The notes: a model not told the origin generated them from the letters alone. A stretch of 64,000 bases of DNA from Proteiniclasticum ruminis (GCF_900115135.1 NZ_FOVK01000001.1:806001-870000); one strand, 5' to 3'; counted from the first letter of the stretch, positions 18,357 to 27,610 are shown. Made by a program: numbers and translations.

Positions 18357-21266
18357 CGGTTTACTTTCATTTATCTCATCTGGTTGTGTATCCACTTCAG
18401 CACCATCTCCATTGCCCTGATTCTCAAAAGATGTAATGGGTTCTGGCAGATCGTATTCATACTTTCGGACATAGTCAGGATACTCTGTTTTCAGCTGCTC
18501 CTCAAAGTACTCTTCAAAAACAGCCAAAGCCGCAGGCACAACAAATGCACCTCTTGTCACATCATAAATCACAACTGCCACGACGATTTCTGGATCATCA
18601 ATGGGGGCGACAGCCGTATACAATCCGAAGGCATCTCGTCCAACTTCTGCCTGATTGTCTTTAAATGTTGCTGTTCCTGTTTTCCCTCCAGTCGCAATAG
18701 GAAAATCTTTAAATGTGCTGTAACTACCACCACCTGGTAAGGTGGAAGCTCGGAGCCCATCAAGCAGCGCATTCACTGAGGATTCTTTAATACCCGTTTC
18801 TTCCAGTACAACAGGTTCATTTTCCTGGATGACATTCCCTTCCGTATCCGTGATTCTCTGAACCAGGTTGGTTTTATACCGCGTTCCACCATTGACTATG
18901 GTGGCAAGAGCATTGGCAATCTGGAGCAGTGAAGTCTGGTTGTCACCTTGTCCGATGGAAGAGTTCAGAACATTTCTAGGGCTTATGATCTCTGTTGTCT
19001 GATCATATACGATCTTAGCAGCAATCTGCTCTGCATAAAACTTGGAGGATTCCAGACCCGTTGCTTCCTCTTCAGGCAGTATCGCAATGTACTCTTCAAA
19101 GGCTTCCCGAAGACTCTGCACTACCTCGGCATAGTCCTGTCTGACATACTTGTTTGCATCGTCGATAGAAATATCAAAGGCATCTCTAACCGCTTGTTTG
19201 ATCTTCTCTTTGCCAAGCGCTTTCTTTTCCTCATCCGCCCGGTTTATACCGATATCAATCGGTGTAAAACTACGGGAGGTATTTCTGGCTTTTCCTGCAT
19301 TCAAGAATGCGACAACATCAAACATGAAGAGCCTTTTTGTAATTTCTACTTTAGAATAATGATTGTATACATTACCTGATATATTCTCGTTGATTTCTAT
19401 CCCTGTCGTACTATGGGACTTCTCTTGTGGATCGTGACCCATTCCAAGCTTCCAGGCCCATTCAGCAATGGCGTTGAGTCCTTTTGCTTTATAGAGCCTA
19501 TATCCTACATCCGCAAAGAAGACGTTGGATGACTTAGCCAGAGCTTTTGCCAGATTGATATTTCCGTAAACTCCTCCACCATCATTGGTGATGGGATTTC
19601 CCACTTGGTCATTGGTATAAGCGCCAGTATCACGGATGATCGTATTGGGTGTCAGAATGCCTTCCTCCAGCGCTGCAAGACCTGTTATGACCTTAAATGT
19701 GGATGCTGAGGGCACAAGACCCTGAGTCGCATAATTAAAGAAAGGTTTCGCATAGATGTCATTAAAATCTGTCACTGTACCGTCCGCATTGAACCGAAAC
19801 AGATCTTCCGGCACCGCAGGCCTTGTTTCATTGGTTTTTTCATTCACAGTGGTTCTCAGATTCATTTTACGAATCAGCTCTTCTGCATAGGCTCTATAAT
19901 CAGGAGTGAAGAACTCCTGATACATTTCATTTGTCAGCCTGCCTGGAACAGCGAAAAGATTCGGATCAAAGCTTGGATTGCTTGCCATTGCCAGAATATT
20001 TCCCGTATCTGCCTCCATTACAACAATAGCACCTCTAGTGGCATTGGTGGAATTCTGTGTATATCCGGCAACTCTATGGACTGTATTCACTTGAGAGTAC
20101 TCATAAATCAGATCACTAAGAACCTTTTCTGCTGTATTCTGAAGATTCGCATCCAAAGTGAGCTGAACATTGTTTCCCGGATAGGTCTCGAGCTCGAACA
20201 GTTCACTGATGGTTCTTCCATTCTTGTCCACTTCAACGGTTTTTACCCCTTTACTGCCACGAAGCCAATCTTCATAAGCGGATTCAATCCCAGAAACGCC
20301 TATGTAGTCTTTGGAAATATCATACCCTTTTTCCATATAGTAGTTCTGGGAACCTGCAGGAATAGGATTAAGATATCCGATGATGTGGGCTGCGGTAGTC
20401 TGATAAGGATATAACCGAATAGGATTCGTCTCCACATCAATACCAGGGAGCTTGCTCAACTGCTGAAAGAAAGTGAACGCTGTCTCCTCTTTCATATTGC
20501 TCATAAGCGTAACCGCTTTGGACCCCTGATAACTTTCCATCCTGATACTGTCTCTGATTACCAGGTAGGTTCTGATGGTTTCCCAGTCGAACTTTTTTAG
20601 AAGCTCTTCGTGTATTTCACGTCCTGACATCTTTTCATACAGTTTTTTTTCCTCAGCCGTTGGTGTGAGCGCTTCATACATCTTATAGAACTCTATCAGG
20701 TAGTAATAGGTATCTTCCGGAGAAAAGGCTAAAATCAATTCGTCCAGCTGATCTGTCTCCTTCTCATTGAGTTCTGATATTTTGCTTTTCCCAGTTTCTT
20801 CACGCAGCACTGTTGTAAATAGATAATCGTTGATTCCACGATCTTTCTTCCATCTCAGCTCAGATCGTCTGATGAAATCAGAATCCTCGGACCCAAACTC
20901 AAACCGGAAAGGGTCTGTCTTCAGACTGAACGTATCATTGATTTCTTCTCCACTGCTTCTCAGGAGAGCACGCACCTCATCAATGGTCTGATACAGCACT
21001 TTTCTGGATTCAGTCGTATCTACATAAATCAGATTATAGCTTTTCAGTGACGTTGCAAGCACCCTGCCATCCGCATCCAGAATTTCCCCTCTTGGTGCTG
21101 CATAATCTATGTTTTTGATAAACTCCACATTGGCCCTGGCAGAATATTCTTCTCCATGAATCATTTGAAGAGTCACCATCTCGTTGATCAGCAAGGAGAA
21201 TATTATAATCATGATGATCAAAAGCCCAGTATATCTATTGAATTTCTTTTTCTTTTTATTATTCAT
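18354..21266 (-). CDS. mrdA: Penicillin-binding protein 2 (peptidoglycan D,D-transpeptidase)
   Basis: This class B PBP cross-links peptidoglycan at the outer face of the membrane, usually with RodA during elongation. The 970-residue protein has a membrane anchor at about 13-32, a dimerisation/pedestal region (about 50-350) and a transpeptidase domain with STFK at 522-525, SSN at 579-581 and KTG at 862-864. All catalytic motifs are intact. The protein is long for the family: residues about 100-260 and 650-760 are charged helical insertions, the second lying between SxN and KTG, as in some Clostridia. The C-terminal tail is acidic. It could be a sporulation-type SpoVD paralogue, but no PASTA domain is seen. 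Confidence 0.92.
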   Translation of the reverse strand: MNNKKKKKFNRYTGLLIIMIIIFSLLINEMVTLQMIHGEEYSARANVEFIKNIDYAAPRGEILDADGRVLATSLKSYNLIYVDTTESRKVLYQTIDEVRALLRSSGEEINDTFSLKTDPFRFEFGSEDSDFIRRSELRWKKDRGINDYLFTTVLREETGKSKISELNEKETDQLDELILAFSPEDTYYYLIEFYKMYEALTPTAEEKKLYEKMSGREIHEELLKKFDWETIRTYLVIRDSIRMESYQGSKAVTLMSNMKEETAFTFFQQLSKLPGIDVETNPIRLYPYQTTAAHIIGYLNPIPAGSQNYYMEKGYDISKDYIGVSGIESAYEDWLRGSKGVKTVEVDKNGRTISELFELETYPGNNVQLTLDANLQNTAEKVLSDLIYEYSQVNTVHRVAGYTQNSTNATRGAIVVMEADTGNILAMASNPSFDPNLFAVPGRLTNEMYQEFFTPDYRAYAEELIRKMNLRTTVNEKTNETRPAVPEDLFRFNADGTVTDFNDIYAKPFFNYATQGLVPSASTFKVITGLAALEEGILTPNTIIRDTGAYTNDQVGNPITNDGGGVYGNINLAKALAKSSNVFFADVGYRLYKAKGLNAIAEWAWKLGMGHDPQEKSHSTTGIEINENISGNVYNHYSKVEITKRLFMFDVVAFLNAGKARNTSRSFTPIDIGINRADEEKKALGKEKIKQAVRDAFDISIDDANKYVRQDYAEVVQSLREAFEEYIAILPEEEATGLESSKFYAEQIAAKIVYDQTTEIISPRNVLNSSIGQGDNQTSLLQIANALATIVNGGTRYKTNLVQRITDTEGNVIQENEPVVLEETGIKESSVNALLDGLRASTLPGGGSYSTFKDFPIATGGKTGTATFKDNQAEVGRDAFGLYTAVAPIDDPEIVVAVVIYDVTRGAFVVPAALAVFEEYFEEQLKTEYPDYVRKYEYDLPEPITSFENQGNGDGAEVDTQPDEINESKP

Positions 21267-21434
21267 ATGCTCACCTTAGCTTTATTTGAAAGATCCCATC
21301 CGGATCCCAATCCATTTCTCATTTTCCAATTCAGAATTAATCACACAGAATAGTATACCTGAAAGTTCTTAAGAAGACATTAATCCCTTGTGAAAAACAA
21401 AGAATGATTTCTATTGGCTGTATTGATTTTATAG

Positions 21435-21579
21435 TATAATGTTTTTGAAAGTATTCATTACAGTCAACACCTTCACCAACTTTTAAGGTTTATCCTTCTT
21501 CAATTTAAGGTGTTTTACATACAATAGAACTAATAGCTAGGATTCCGGTGACTGAACCGGTGAGCCAATGGAGGTACCA
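21435..21579 (+). promoter_or_regulatory. Promoter and structured leader of the VanR-like gene
   Basis: TATAAT at 21435-21440 would give a leader of about 130 bases. It holds the inverted repeat AACACCTT (21466-21473) / AAGGTGTT (21508-21515) and, right before the Shine-Dalgarno, the short hairpin CCGGT-GACTGA-ACCGG. No T run follows. The rest of the space back to the PBP2 gene shows no gene. A regulatory role is inference. Confidence 0.4.
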
Positions 21580-22275
21580 ATGGAAAAACAGACCATACTT
21601 ATTGTAGATGACGAAAAAGAAATCAGAGATCTCATTGAGATCTACCTCAGCAATGAAGGATACGAAACAATCAAAGCCAGCAATGGAGTGGAAGCGTTGG
21701 AAACTGTTGAGAAGCATCATGTGGATCTCATCATTCTCGATATCATGATGCCGAAAAAAGATGGTATTCAAGCATGTATGGAGCTTCGAAAGACGAAGAA
21801 CATGCCGGTAATCATGCTTTCTGCAAAAAGCCAGGATATGGATAAGATTCTTGGCCTTACTTCAGGTGCGGATGACTATCTCACCAAGCCTTTTAACCCG
21901 CTGGAACTCATCGCACGAGTGAAGTCACAGCTGAGAAGATATTATACATTGAATGCGGATAAACCTAGAAATGACAGTGTGCTGACTCTAGATGATATCA
22001 CCATCAATATCAATACAAGAGAAGTCAAAAAGGGAAGTGAGTCCATCAAACTCACCAAGACAGAGTTTGATATGCTTGAGTATATGACAAGAAATACAGG
22101 CATAGTTCTTTCTGTGGAAAAAATATATGAGAATGTATGGAAAGAGGAGTTTCTGGAATCTGAAAATACGGTGATGGTTCATATCAGAAAACTTCGCGAG
22201 AAGATCGAAGACGACCCTAGAAACCCAAGATATATTAAAACCGTTTGGGGAGTAGGATACAAAGTTGAAAAATAA
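21580..22275 (+). CDS. OmpR-family response regulator, VanR-like
   Basis: The 231-residue protein has a receiver domain with the phosphoacceptor Asp54 in IILDIMMP, the acidic pair in VDDEKE and the switch Lys in LTKPFNP, then an OmpR/PhoB winged helix with VWGVGYKVEK at the end. By overall similarity it is close to the VanR group, but VanR-like systems are common in Clostridia without vancomycin resistance, and no vanHAX genes are near. GGAGG six bases before the ATG at 21580 fixes the start; an upstream ATG overlaps that Shine-Dalgarno. The kinase gene overlaps the end by 11 bases. Confidence 0.93.
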   Translation: MEKQTILIVDDEKEIRDLIEIYLSNEGYETIKASNGVEALETVEKHHVDLIILDIMMPKKDGIQACMELRKTKNMPVIMLSAKSQDMDKILGLTSGADDYLTKPFNPLELIARVKSQLRRYYTLNADKPRNDSVLTLDDITININTREVKKGSESIKLTKTEFDMLEYMTRNTGIVLSVEKIYENVWKEEFLESENTVMVHIRKLREKIEDDPRNPRYIKTVWGVGYKVEK

Positions 22276-23887
22276 GTTCATGAAGTCACGGACAAAGAAA
22301 GCCCTCCAAAAAGAAAGCAGAATAGACCGTTTCTTTTTGAGAATGGATAACTTCATACGCGCTAAAATCAGCAGCAACATCCAGCTTGAATTGATCTTTG
22401 CAGTGGCATTCTGTTTAGTTCTGGCTTTTCTTGCATACAACATCACATTCAATATGACAAGAAAAGTAACACTCAACCAGTTTATTTCTTATGAACAGGG
22501 AATGCAGGACATCTCCGCTTCTGCCAACGACATCGCTGAACGCATGCTGAATGATCTGAGATATAAGGAAGAAGAGGAAATCACGGAAGAAATGCGTGAC
22601 AATGCCAGATATCCTTCTGAAAACAATCCGGATGCCAAACAGTTCAATCTAGAGCACGCCATGCAAAACCTCATCAGGGATTTTTCAAGGACAAGCACCC
22701 TAAAGCTCATGGTTACGGATTTACAGGGAGAGATTCTGTTTAAAACCGATAACGTCACGGAAGCTCGTGTGGATATATTTTCTGTCATTAAATCAGCCTA
22801 CGACATCGACTTTTACAAAGATGGCCAAATTGATGAAGACAGCGCCGGTGAGCTTATTTTTGTGTATCCAATGAACTTCCTGAAGCGTGACATCTACCTC
22901 ATCATCAAAGATACACCCATCGCTGACATTCAGACAACGCCCTACTATTCCTATAATACTTCCCTCTCCATCTTTGTCGGATTCTTTTTCTTTATTTCTG
23001 GATTTTTGATTCTTACCAAAAACAAGATGGACTATATTCAGGAGCTGTCCAATACCGTCCGAATCATCTCCACCGGGAACTTAAAACATAAAGCCCCAGT
23101 AAAAGGAAACGACGAACTAACTCATCTGGCTAAGAGCATTAATCTCATGGCTCAGGACATTGACGAACGTATTGAAGAGGAAAGAAATCTTGAAAAGACC
23201 AAACAGGAGCTGATCACAAACGTTTCCCATGACTTGCGGACTCCGCTTACTTCGATCATCGGTTATCTCGGACTCGCAAAATCAGAAAAAATAAGTTCGG
23301 AACAAAAAAATGAATATATCGATATCGCATATTCCAAATCGGAACGTCTGAAAGAACTGATCAGTGAACTGTTTGAGTATACAAAACTACAAAGCCCTGA
23401 CAATAAATCCGTTTTCTCTCCGGTGAACGTGGTGGATCTCCTGGATCAGCTCATTGAAGAGATGATTCCAATCGCGGAAGAGCGGGGAATTCAGATTCAT
23501 AAAGCCGCAAAGTCCAAAGACGTTGTGCTGCAAGCTGATGTCCCTCAGCTCGTTAGGCTCTTTGAAAATCTGATTTCCAACGCAATCAAGTACGCATACA
23601 CCAACGACCCCATTCTGATTACAGTGGAAGGCGCTGACGCCAGCGGTTTTTCAACTCTGACCTTTGAGAATACCATTGATCATATCACAGATGAGGAGAT
23701 TGAAAAAATGTTTGAGCGTTTTTACAGATTAGAAAAAAGCAGATCCAGTGAAACAGGTGGAAGTGGTTTAGGTCTTGCCATCTCAGAGAGTATAGTGCAT
23801 CTTCATCAAGGCAGAATCTACGCAAAGAAGATCACGGATCAGCGGATCAGCATCATAGTGCAGCTGCCTGTTATCCAAATCAGCTGA
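22265..23887 (+). CDS. Sensor histidine kinase, VanS-like
   Basis: The 540-residue kinase has a first membrane segment (about 43-62), an extracytoplasmic sensor of about 170 residues with an acidic stretch, a second membrane segment (about 233-252), a HAMP region, the H-box NVSHDLRTPLTS with His322, and an ATPase domain with NLISNAIKYA and GGSGLGLAIS. It should phosphorylate the VanR-like regulator encoded just before it. The TTG start lies inside the regulator's last codons, with TAGGAT before it, giving translational coupling. The signal sensed is unknown. Confidence 0.92.
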   Translation: MKNKFMKSRTKKALQKESRIDRFFLRMDNFIRAKISSNIQLELIFAVAFCLVLAFLAYNITFNMTRKVTLNQFISYEQGMQDISASANDIAERMLNDLRYKEEEEITEEMRDNARYPSENNPDAKQFNLEHAMQNLIRDFSRTSTLKLMVTDLQGEILFKTDNVTEARVDIFSVIKSAYDIDFYKDGQIDEDSAGELIFVYPMNFLKRDIYLIIKDTPIADIQTTPYYSYNTSLSIFVGFFFFISGFLILTKNKMDYIQELSNTVRIISTGNLKHKAPVKGNDELTHLAKSINLMAQDIDERIEEERNLEKTKQELITNVSHDLRTPLTSIIGYLGLAKSEKISSEQKNEYIDIAYSKSERLKELISELFEYTKLQSPDNKSVFSPVNVVDLLDQLIEEMIPIAEERGIQIHKAAKSKDVVLQADVPQLVRLFENLISNAIKYAYTNDPILITVEGADASGFSTLTFENTIDHITDEEIEKMFERFYRLEKSRSSETGGSGLGLAISESIVHLHQGRIYAKKITDQRISIIVQLPVIQIS

Positions 23888-23969
23888 GTGAAGATACCCA
23901 CTATATATTTCGTGGATTTCATACTATAATATAAAAAAACGATAATGCAATGTCAGATGGAGGAACTAT

Positions 23970-24896
23970 ATGGATATACTCAAAAAGGTCTTCAATAGAA
24001 AATTTATCTATGCTTACATTTTTCTATTGTTACTCCTTGCATTTTTATATTTTAACAACAAGTATCAGAAAGACGAAATATTTTACGGAATGATCTATAT
24101 CCTGGTAGGATTTATGATTTCCCTGTTCTATGTGCTGAAAGATTTTATTTACTCACCTGACAGACTTCAGTATAAACAGGTAATCATGGAAGATGCTCTT
24201 TTCAATCATAAAGGTGAAATCATTGAAGATTTCGAAGCATATCCTCTTTATGAAGAATTCATCGCTTTTCATCTTTCAAGAAAAGATGAGGACCCCTATA
24301 ACGATACTGTCACTTCACTTCAGGCTGTTCGTTATAAGAAGAGCAAAATGATAGACTCTCTTTATATTCCACTGAAACCAGAAGACCCTCTATTGAACAA
24401 GTACGTCATCCCGTTAAACGAAGCCATAGGAAGATTTTTAAGATATGCTGACAGCCTGCCCATTATCATCTATAACCAGCCCTTTACGCATACATATCTG
24501 AACATCAAACTGGATAAAGAGGTTCATATCTCTTTCATCGATGCAATGAAAATGAGTAAAGATCTGTATGGAATCACAAACAAGCCCATCTCTCATCTTC
24601 AGAAATATCTTGGTTTCTATAATCTTGGTGGAGACCTTGTCAAGGATGCAAAAGTAGTAGGCGCAATTTATCTGGACTATATTTATACCGTTTCAAAACA
24701 CCGGGCAAAACTCGAAAAAAAATCCGGATTGAATCCACTTCAAGGTTTGACACAGAAAGTGAAACACATCACAAATCCTGTCTCTGAAAAACCTTCAGCG
24801 CATACTTCTCCGTCAAAAGGCAGCCGTAAGCCGTCACATGAACGCACCGGTTCCATTTTAACCGAAGAGAAAACAAACGAACCATCAAAAAAATAG
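23970..24896 (+). CDS. Membrane-anchored protein with a degenerate DEDDh-exonuclease-like domain
   Basis: I do not recognise a named family. The 308-residue protein has two N-terminal membrane segments (about 12-28 and 37-56), a domain at about 90-240, and a basic, Ser/Pro/Lys-rich disordered tail. The middle domain follows the layout of DnaQ-type 3'-5' exonucleases: FIAFHLS where D-x-E is expected, IIIYNQPFTHTYL where HNAxFDxxFL is expected, SFIDAMKMSK for the IDTLxLAR strand, and GDLVKDAKVVGAIYL for HxxxDDAxAxxxLF. Three of the four acids and the His are replaced, so a binding rather than catalytic role is likely. AGGAGG precedes the ATG. It follows the VanRS-like pair by 82 bases. Confidence 0.55.
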   Translation: MDILKKVFNRKFIYAYIFLLLLLAFLYFNNKYQKDEIFYGMIYILVGFMISLFYVLKDFIYSPDRLQYKQVIMEDALFNHKGEIIEDFEAYPLYEEFIAFHLSRKDEDPYNDTVTSLQAVRYKKSKMIDSLYIPLKPEDPLLNKYVIPLNEAIGRFLRYADSLPIIIYNQPFTHTYLNIKLDKEVHISFIDAMKMSKDLYGITNKPISHLQKYLGFYNLGGDLVKDAKVVGAIYLDYIYTVSKHRAKLEKKSGLNPLQGLTQKVKHITNPVSEKPSAHTSPSKGSRKPSHERTGSILTEEKTNEPSKK

Positions 24897-24907
24897 CAGG
24901 TGATTGT

Positions 24908-25180
24908 ATGAAGCGATATCTCATCATATTTCAAGGCCGTGTTCAAGGTGTCGGATTCCGCTTCTTCACGTATGAAACCGCAACGCGTCTCAAGATGACA
25001 GGAAAAGTACGGAATATGACAAATGGCCATGTAGAATGCGAAATCCAGGGTGAACCTGAGGCTTTTCAACGCTTTTTCGCTCTGATCATGAAAGGCAACG
25101 GCTTTCTCAAAATTGAAGATTACACACTGAAAGAGTTGCCCGTGGTTTCCGAAGAGCAGTCTTTTAAAATTGTTGGCTGA
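24908..25180 (+). CDS. acyP: Acylphosphatase
   Basis: Acylphosphatase hydrolyses acyl phosphates such as carbamoyl phosphate or 1,3-bisphosphoglycerate. The 90-residue protein has the substrate-binding arginine in GRVQGVGFRFF (residue 18) and the catalytic Asn in GKVRNMTNGHVE (about residue 36), the two residues that define the family. It starts 11 bases after the exonuclease-like gene and has the same terminator, so the two are probably co-transcribed; the meaning of this pairing is unclear. Confidence 0.95.
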   Translation: MKRYLIIFQGRVQGVGFRFFTYETATRLKMTGKVRNMTNGHVECEIQGEPEAFQRFFALIMKGNGFLKIEDYTLKELPVVSEEQSFKIVG

Positions 25181-25186
25181 TTTCAA

Positions 25187-25225
25187 AAAGAAGTATCCAC
25201 ATGTAAAATTGTGGATACTTCTTTG
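25187..25225 (+). terminator. acyP terminator
   Basis: AAAGAAGTATCCACA and TGTGGATACTTCTTT form a perfect 15-bp stem with an 8-base loop. Confidence 0.9.
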
Positions 25226-25282
25226 TATATACCGCTTTATTTGATATACTACTATCAGAATAATTTGAAAAAGAGGTGCAAT

Positions 25283-25528
25283 ATGGATCAACCACAAAAA
25301 GCCGGAAACGGTCCGATTCTGATTGATATGAATGCTGGAGAAACTCGTTATTGGTGTGCTTGCGGAAAAAGTTCATCACAGCCCTTCTGTGATGGCAGCC
25401 ACAAAGGTACAACAGATATTATCCCTCTCTTGTTCACGGTGGAGGAAAGCGGTGCCAAGGCACTCTGCAACTGCAAGCAGACGAAGACTCCTCCCTATTG
25501 TGATGGTTCGCATCTTACAGTAGACTAA
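25283..25528 (+). CDS. Double CDGSH iron-sulfur protein
   Basis: The 81-residue protein has two CDGSH-type motifs, CACGKSSSQPFCDGSH and CNCKQTKTPPYCDGSH, each with three Cys and one His able to hold a redox-active [2Fe-2S] cluster. Two-motif prokaryotic members are thought to act in electron or cluster transfer; the partner is unknown. There is no membrane segment, unlike mitoNEET. AGAGGTG before the ATG at 25283 decides the start. It is a single-gene unit between two terminators. Confidence 0.92.
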   Translation: MDQPQKAGNGPILIDMNAGETRYWCACGKSSSQPFCDGSHKGTTDIIPLLFTVEESGAKALCNCKQTKTPPYCDGSHLTVD

Positions 25529-25549
25529 ATCATAGGACAATATAAGAGG

Positions 25550-25584
25550 AAAAGAAACTCTCCCAACATGGAAGAGTTTCTTTT
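25550..25584. terminator. Bidirectional terminator, CDGSH gene/rpiB
   Basis: AAAAGAAACTCT and AGAGTTTCTTTT arms form a 12-bp stem between convergent genes. Confidence 0.9.
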
Positions 25585-25596
25585 CATTTCGATGAT

Positions 25597-26043
25597 TTAT
25601 TTTTTCAGGTTTTCAAGTTCAGTGATCCGATCCACTTTCGCTTGGGATCCTCCACAGGAAAAATCTGATGCCAGCCAAATATCCAAAAGATAGGTGGCCA
25701 GTTCAGGAGCTACCACCCTGGCACCCATGGTCATAATCTGGCAGTTGTTGCTTTTTCTTGATCTTTCTGTTGAATAGGGGTCATGGCATACAGCTGCACG
25801 GATCCCTGGCACTTTATTGGCTGTGATGGCCATTCCAATTCCAGTCCCACAAAGGAGAATTCCTCTTTCAAATGATCCATCAGCAACTTCACTGGCCACG
25901 CTATACGCAACATCGGGGTAAAGTACCGATTCATCTTTGAGGGATCCAAAGTCTTTCACCTCAATGCCTTTCATTTCTAAATGCTTCATTATGATATGCT
26001 TCAGATCATAAGCTGCTTCGTCACAACCGATTGCTATTCTCAT
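25597..26043 (-). CDS. rpiB: RpiB/LacA/LacB family sugar-phosphate isomerase
   Basis: Family members interconvert aldose and ketose phosphates, most often ribose-5-phosphate and ribulose-5-phosphate. The 148-residue protein has GCDEAAYDLK near the N-terminus, the catalytic Cys in LLCGTGIGM (about residue 64) and the ring-opening His in AVCHDPYS. It is the last gene of a leftward operon with an FGGY kinase and a GpsA-like dehydrogenase, 25 bases after the kinase. In tetritol pathways an RpiB homologue (EryI) makes erythrose-4-phosphate, so the natural substrate here may not be a pentose phosphate. Confidence 0.9.
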   Translation of the reverse strand: MRIAIGCDEAAYDLKHIIMKHLEMKGIEVKDFGSLKDESVLYPDVAYSVASEVADGSFERGILLCGTGIGMAITANKVPGIRAAVCHDPYSTERSRKSNNCQIMTMGARVVAPELATYLLDIWLASDFSCGGSQAKVDRITELENLKK

Positions 26044-26068
26044 TCTTCTTTCGTTCCTTTCTTTTATC

Positions 26069-27574
26069 TTATAATGACAGTATAGATTTAAAATTGTCTT
26101 TCAGCTTTGGATACAGTGCATCAAACTCATGATATACACTTTCATATGCAGCGACATTCGCTTCAACCGGTGCATAGATCTCATCACGCATTTTAATGAT
26201 TCTATTGCATGCATCCACGACACTGTCGTAGGATCCACATCCCACCATAGCCAGTATGGCTACACCAAGAGCCGCACTGTTTTCAGACTTCATGGCTGGG
26301 AGTGATACAGGTAGATCATACACATCTGCAAGAAGCTGTCTCCAGAATTCACTCTTAGATCCTCCTCCGCACATGTGCACATGATCTACTTCAACCCCGG
26401 TATTTCTGATACCAGACATAATATCCTTCAGCGCATAGGTAACACCTTCCATCACCGCACGGGTCATGTCGGCTTTCGTGTGTATCGCTGCCAGTCCAAC
26501 AAAGGAACCTCTACAAGTCAGATTGAAATGTGGAGACTGCTCGCCGTTAAGATAAGGCAGATAAACCAGTCTGTTTGCGCCAATAGCCGAAGAAAGTGCA
26601 TCCTTATTGATGGCCTCATATTCCAGGTCTTCTGGATAGAAATTGTTTCTCCACCATTTCAATGAACCTCCCGCAGAGTTCACACTGCCCATATAATGCC
26701 ACGCACCTGGAATCGGCATGCAAAATGTGTATACAGATTTATGAGGATCCAGAAGCGGTTTTTCTGAATAAGCAAAGACAGTACCCGATGTGCCGATTGT
26801 TGTCATAGCACGTCCAGGGGAAACAATGCCTGTTCCGACCCCCGCGGCCGCATTATCACTGGCACCACCAACAACCGCACAGGCTGTGGTGAGGCCTGAA
26901 GCTTCTGCAACTTCAGGAAGGATGTATCCTGTAATCTCATGGGACTCGTATACTTTTCCAAGCATCTCCTCTGTAAGATCCATTTTTCCCAAAATTTCCG
27001 TTGCCCATTTTCTGTTGGGAATATCCAGAAGCTGCATTGCTGAAGCATCAGACACCTCAGTTGCATATTCTCCAGTCAGACGGTATCTCAAATAGTCTTT
27101 TGGAAGATGGATGTGGGCAACCTTTTTATAAAGTTCCGGCTCATTATCCTTCACCCATTGGATCTTTGCAGCTGTAAGACCTGGTCTTGCAGGTGTAAGG
27201 GAATATTTCATAAAAAGATCATCCCCAACGATCTCTCTCACGTGTTCGCAGGCTTCTGAAGTTCTTCCGTCGTTCCATAAGATTGCTCTTCTCAGCTCTT
27301 TTCCATCTTGATCCATCATGACAGCCCCCATCATCTGCCCTGAGATACCAAGGCCTTTCACAGACTCTGCAGGCACACCACTCTTCTTCATGACATTTCT
27401 TATGGTCTCTATGGATGCCTGATACCAATCTTCCGGATCCTGTTCAGACCAGCCATTCTCTGGCTGATACAAAGGATACTCCATCTCGGAAACAGCAACC
27501 TCCTTCCCATTCACATCAAAAAGTACAGTTTTCAGGCTTCCAGTCCCCAAGTCCAATCCTAAAAAATAATTCAT
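26069..27574 (-). CDS. FGGY-family carbohydrate kinase, xylulokinase-like
   Basis: The enzyme should phosphorylate a sugar or polyol with ATP. The 501-residue protein has the N-terminal GLDLGTGSLKTVLFD, FGGY signature regions, and the catalytic Asp in VVGGASDNAAAGVG. It looks most like XylB, but the xylulose-contacting motif GQMHG reads GQMMG here (Met at residue 82), so xylulose may not be the substrate. With the GpsA-like dehydrogenase upstream and RpiB downstream, phosphorylation of a polyol followed by oxidation and isomerisation is a reasonable pathway. No transporter gene is in the operon. Confidence 0.85.
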   Translation of the reverse strand: MNYFLGLDLGTGSLKTVLFDVNGKEVAVSEMEYPLYQPENGWSEQDPEDWYQASIETIRNVMKKSGVPAESVKGLGISGQMMGAVMMDQDGKELRRAILWNDGRTSEACEHVREIVGDDLFMKYSLTPARPGLTAAKIQWVKDNEPELYKKVAHIHLPKDYLRYRLTGEYATEVSDASAMQLLDIPNRKWATEILGKMDLTEEMLGKVYESHEITGYILPEVAEASGLTTACAVVGGASDNAAAGVGTGIVSPGRAMTTIGTSGTVFAYSEKPLLDPHKSVYTFCMPIPGAWHYMGSVNSAGGSLKWWRNNFYPEDLEYEAINKDALSSAIGANRLVYLPYLNGEQSPHFNLTCRGSFVGLAAIHTKADMTRAVMEGVTYALKDIMSGIRNTGVEVDHVHMCGGGSKSEFWRQLLADVYDLPVSLPAMKSENSAALGVAILAMVGCGSYDSVVDACNRIIKMRDEIYAPVEANVAAYESVYHEFDALYPKLKDNFKSILSL

Positions 27575-27610
27575 GTGTATTACCCCTTTTTATTTATTTG
27601 ATGTTTATGA

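Noticed and set aside
21580-23887. Vancomycin resistance operon
   Set aside because: Regulator and kinase are VanRS-like, but no vanH, ligase, vanX or vanY genes follow.
26069-27574. Glycerol kinase, given the nearby glp genes
   Set aside because: Motifs are xylulokinase-like and it is in a different operon with RpiB and a SorC regulator.
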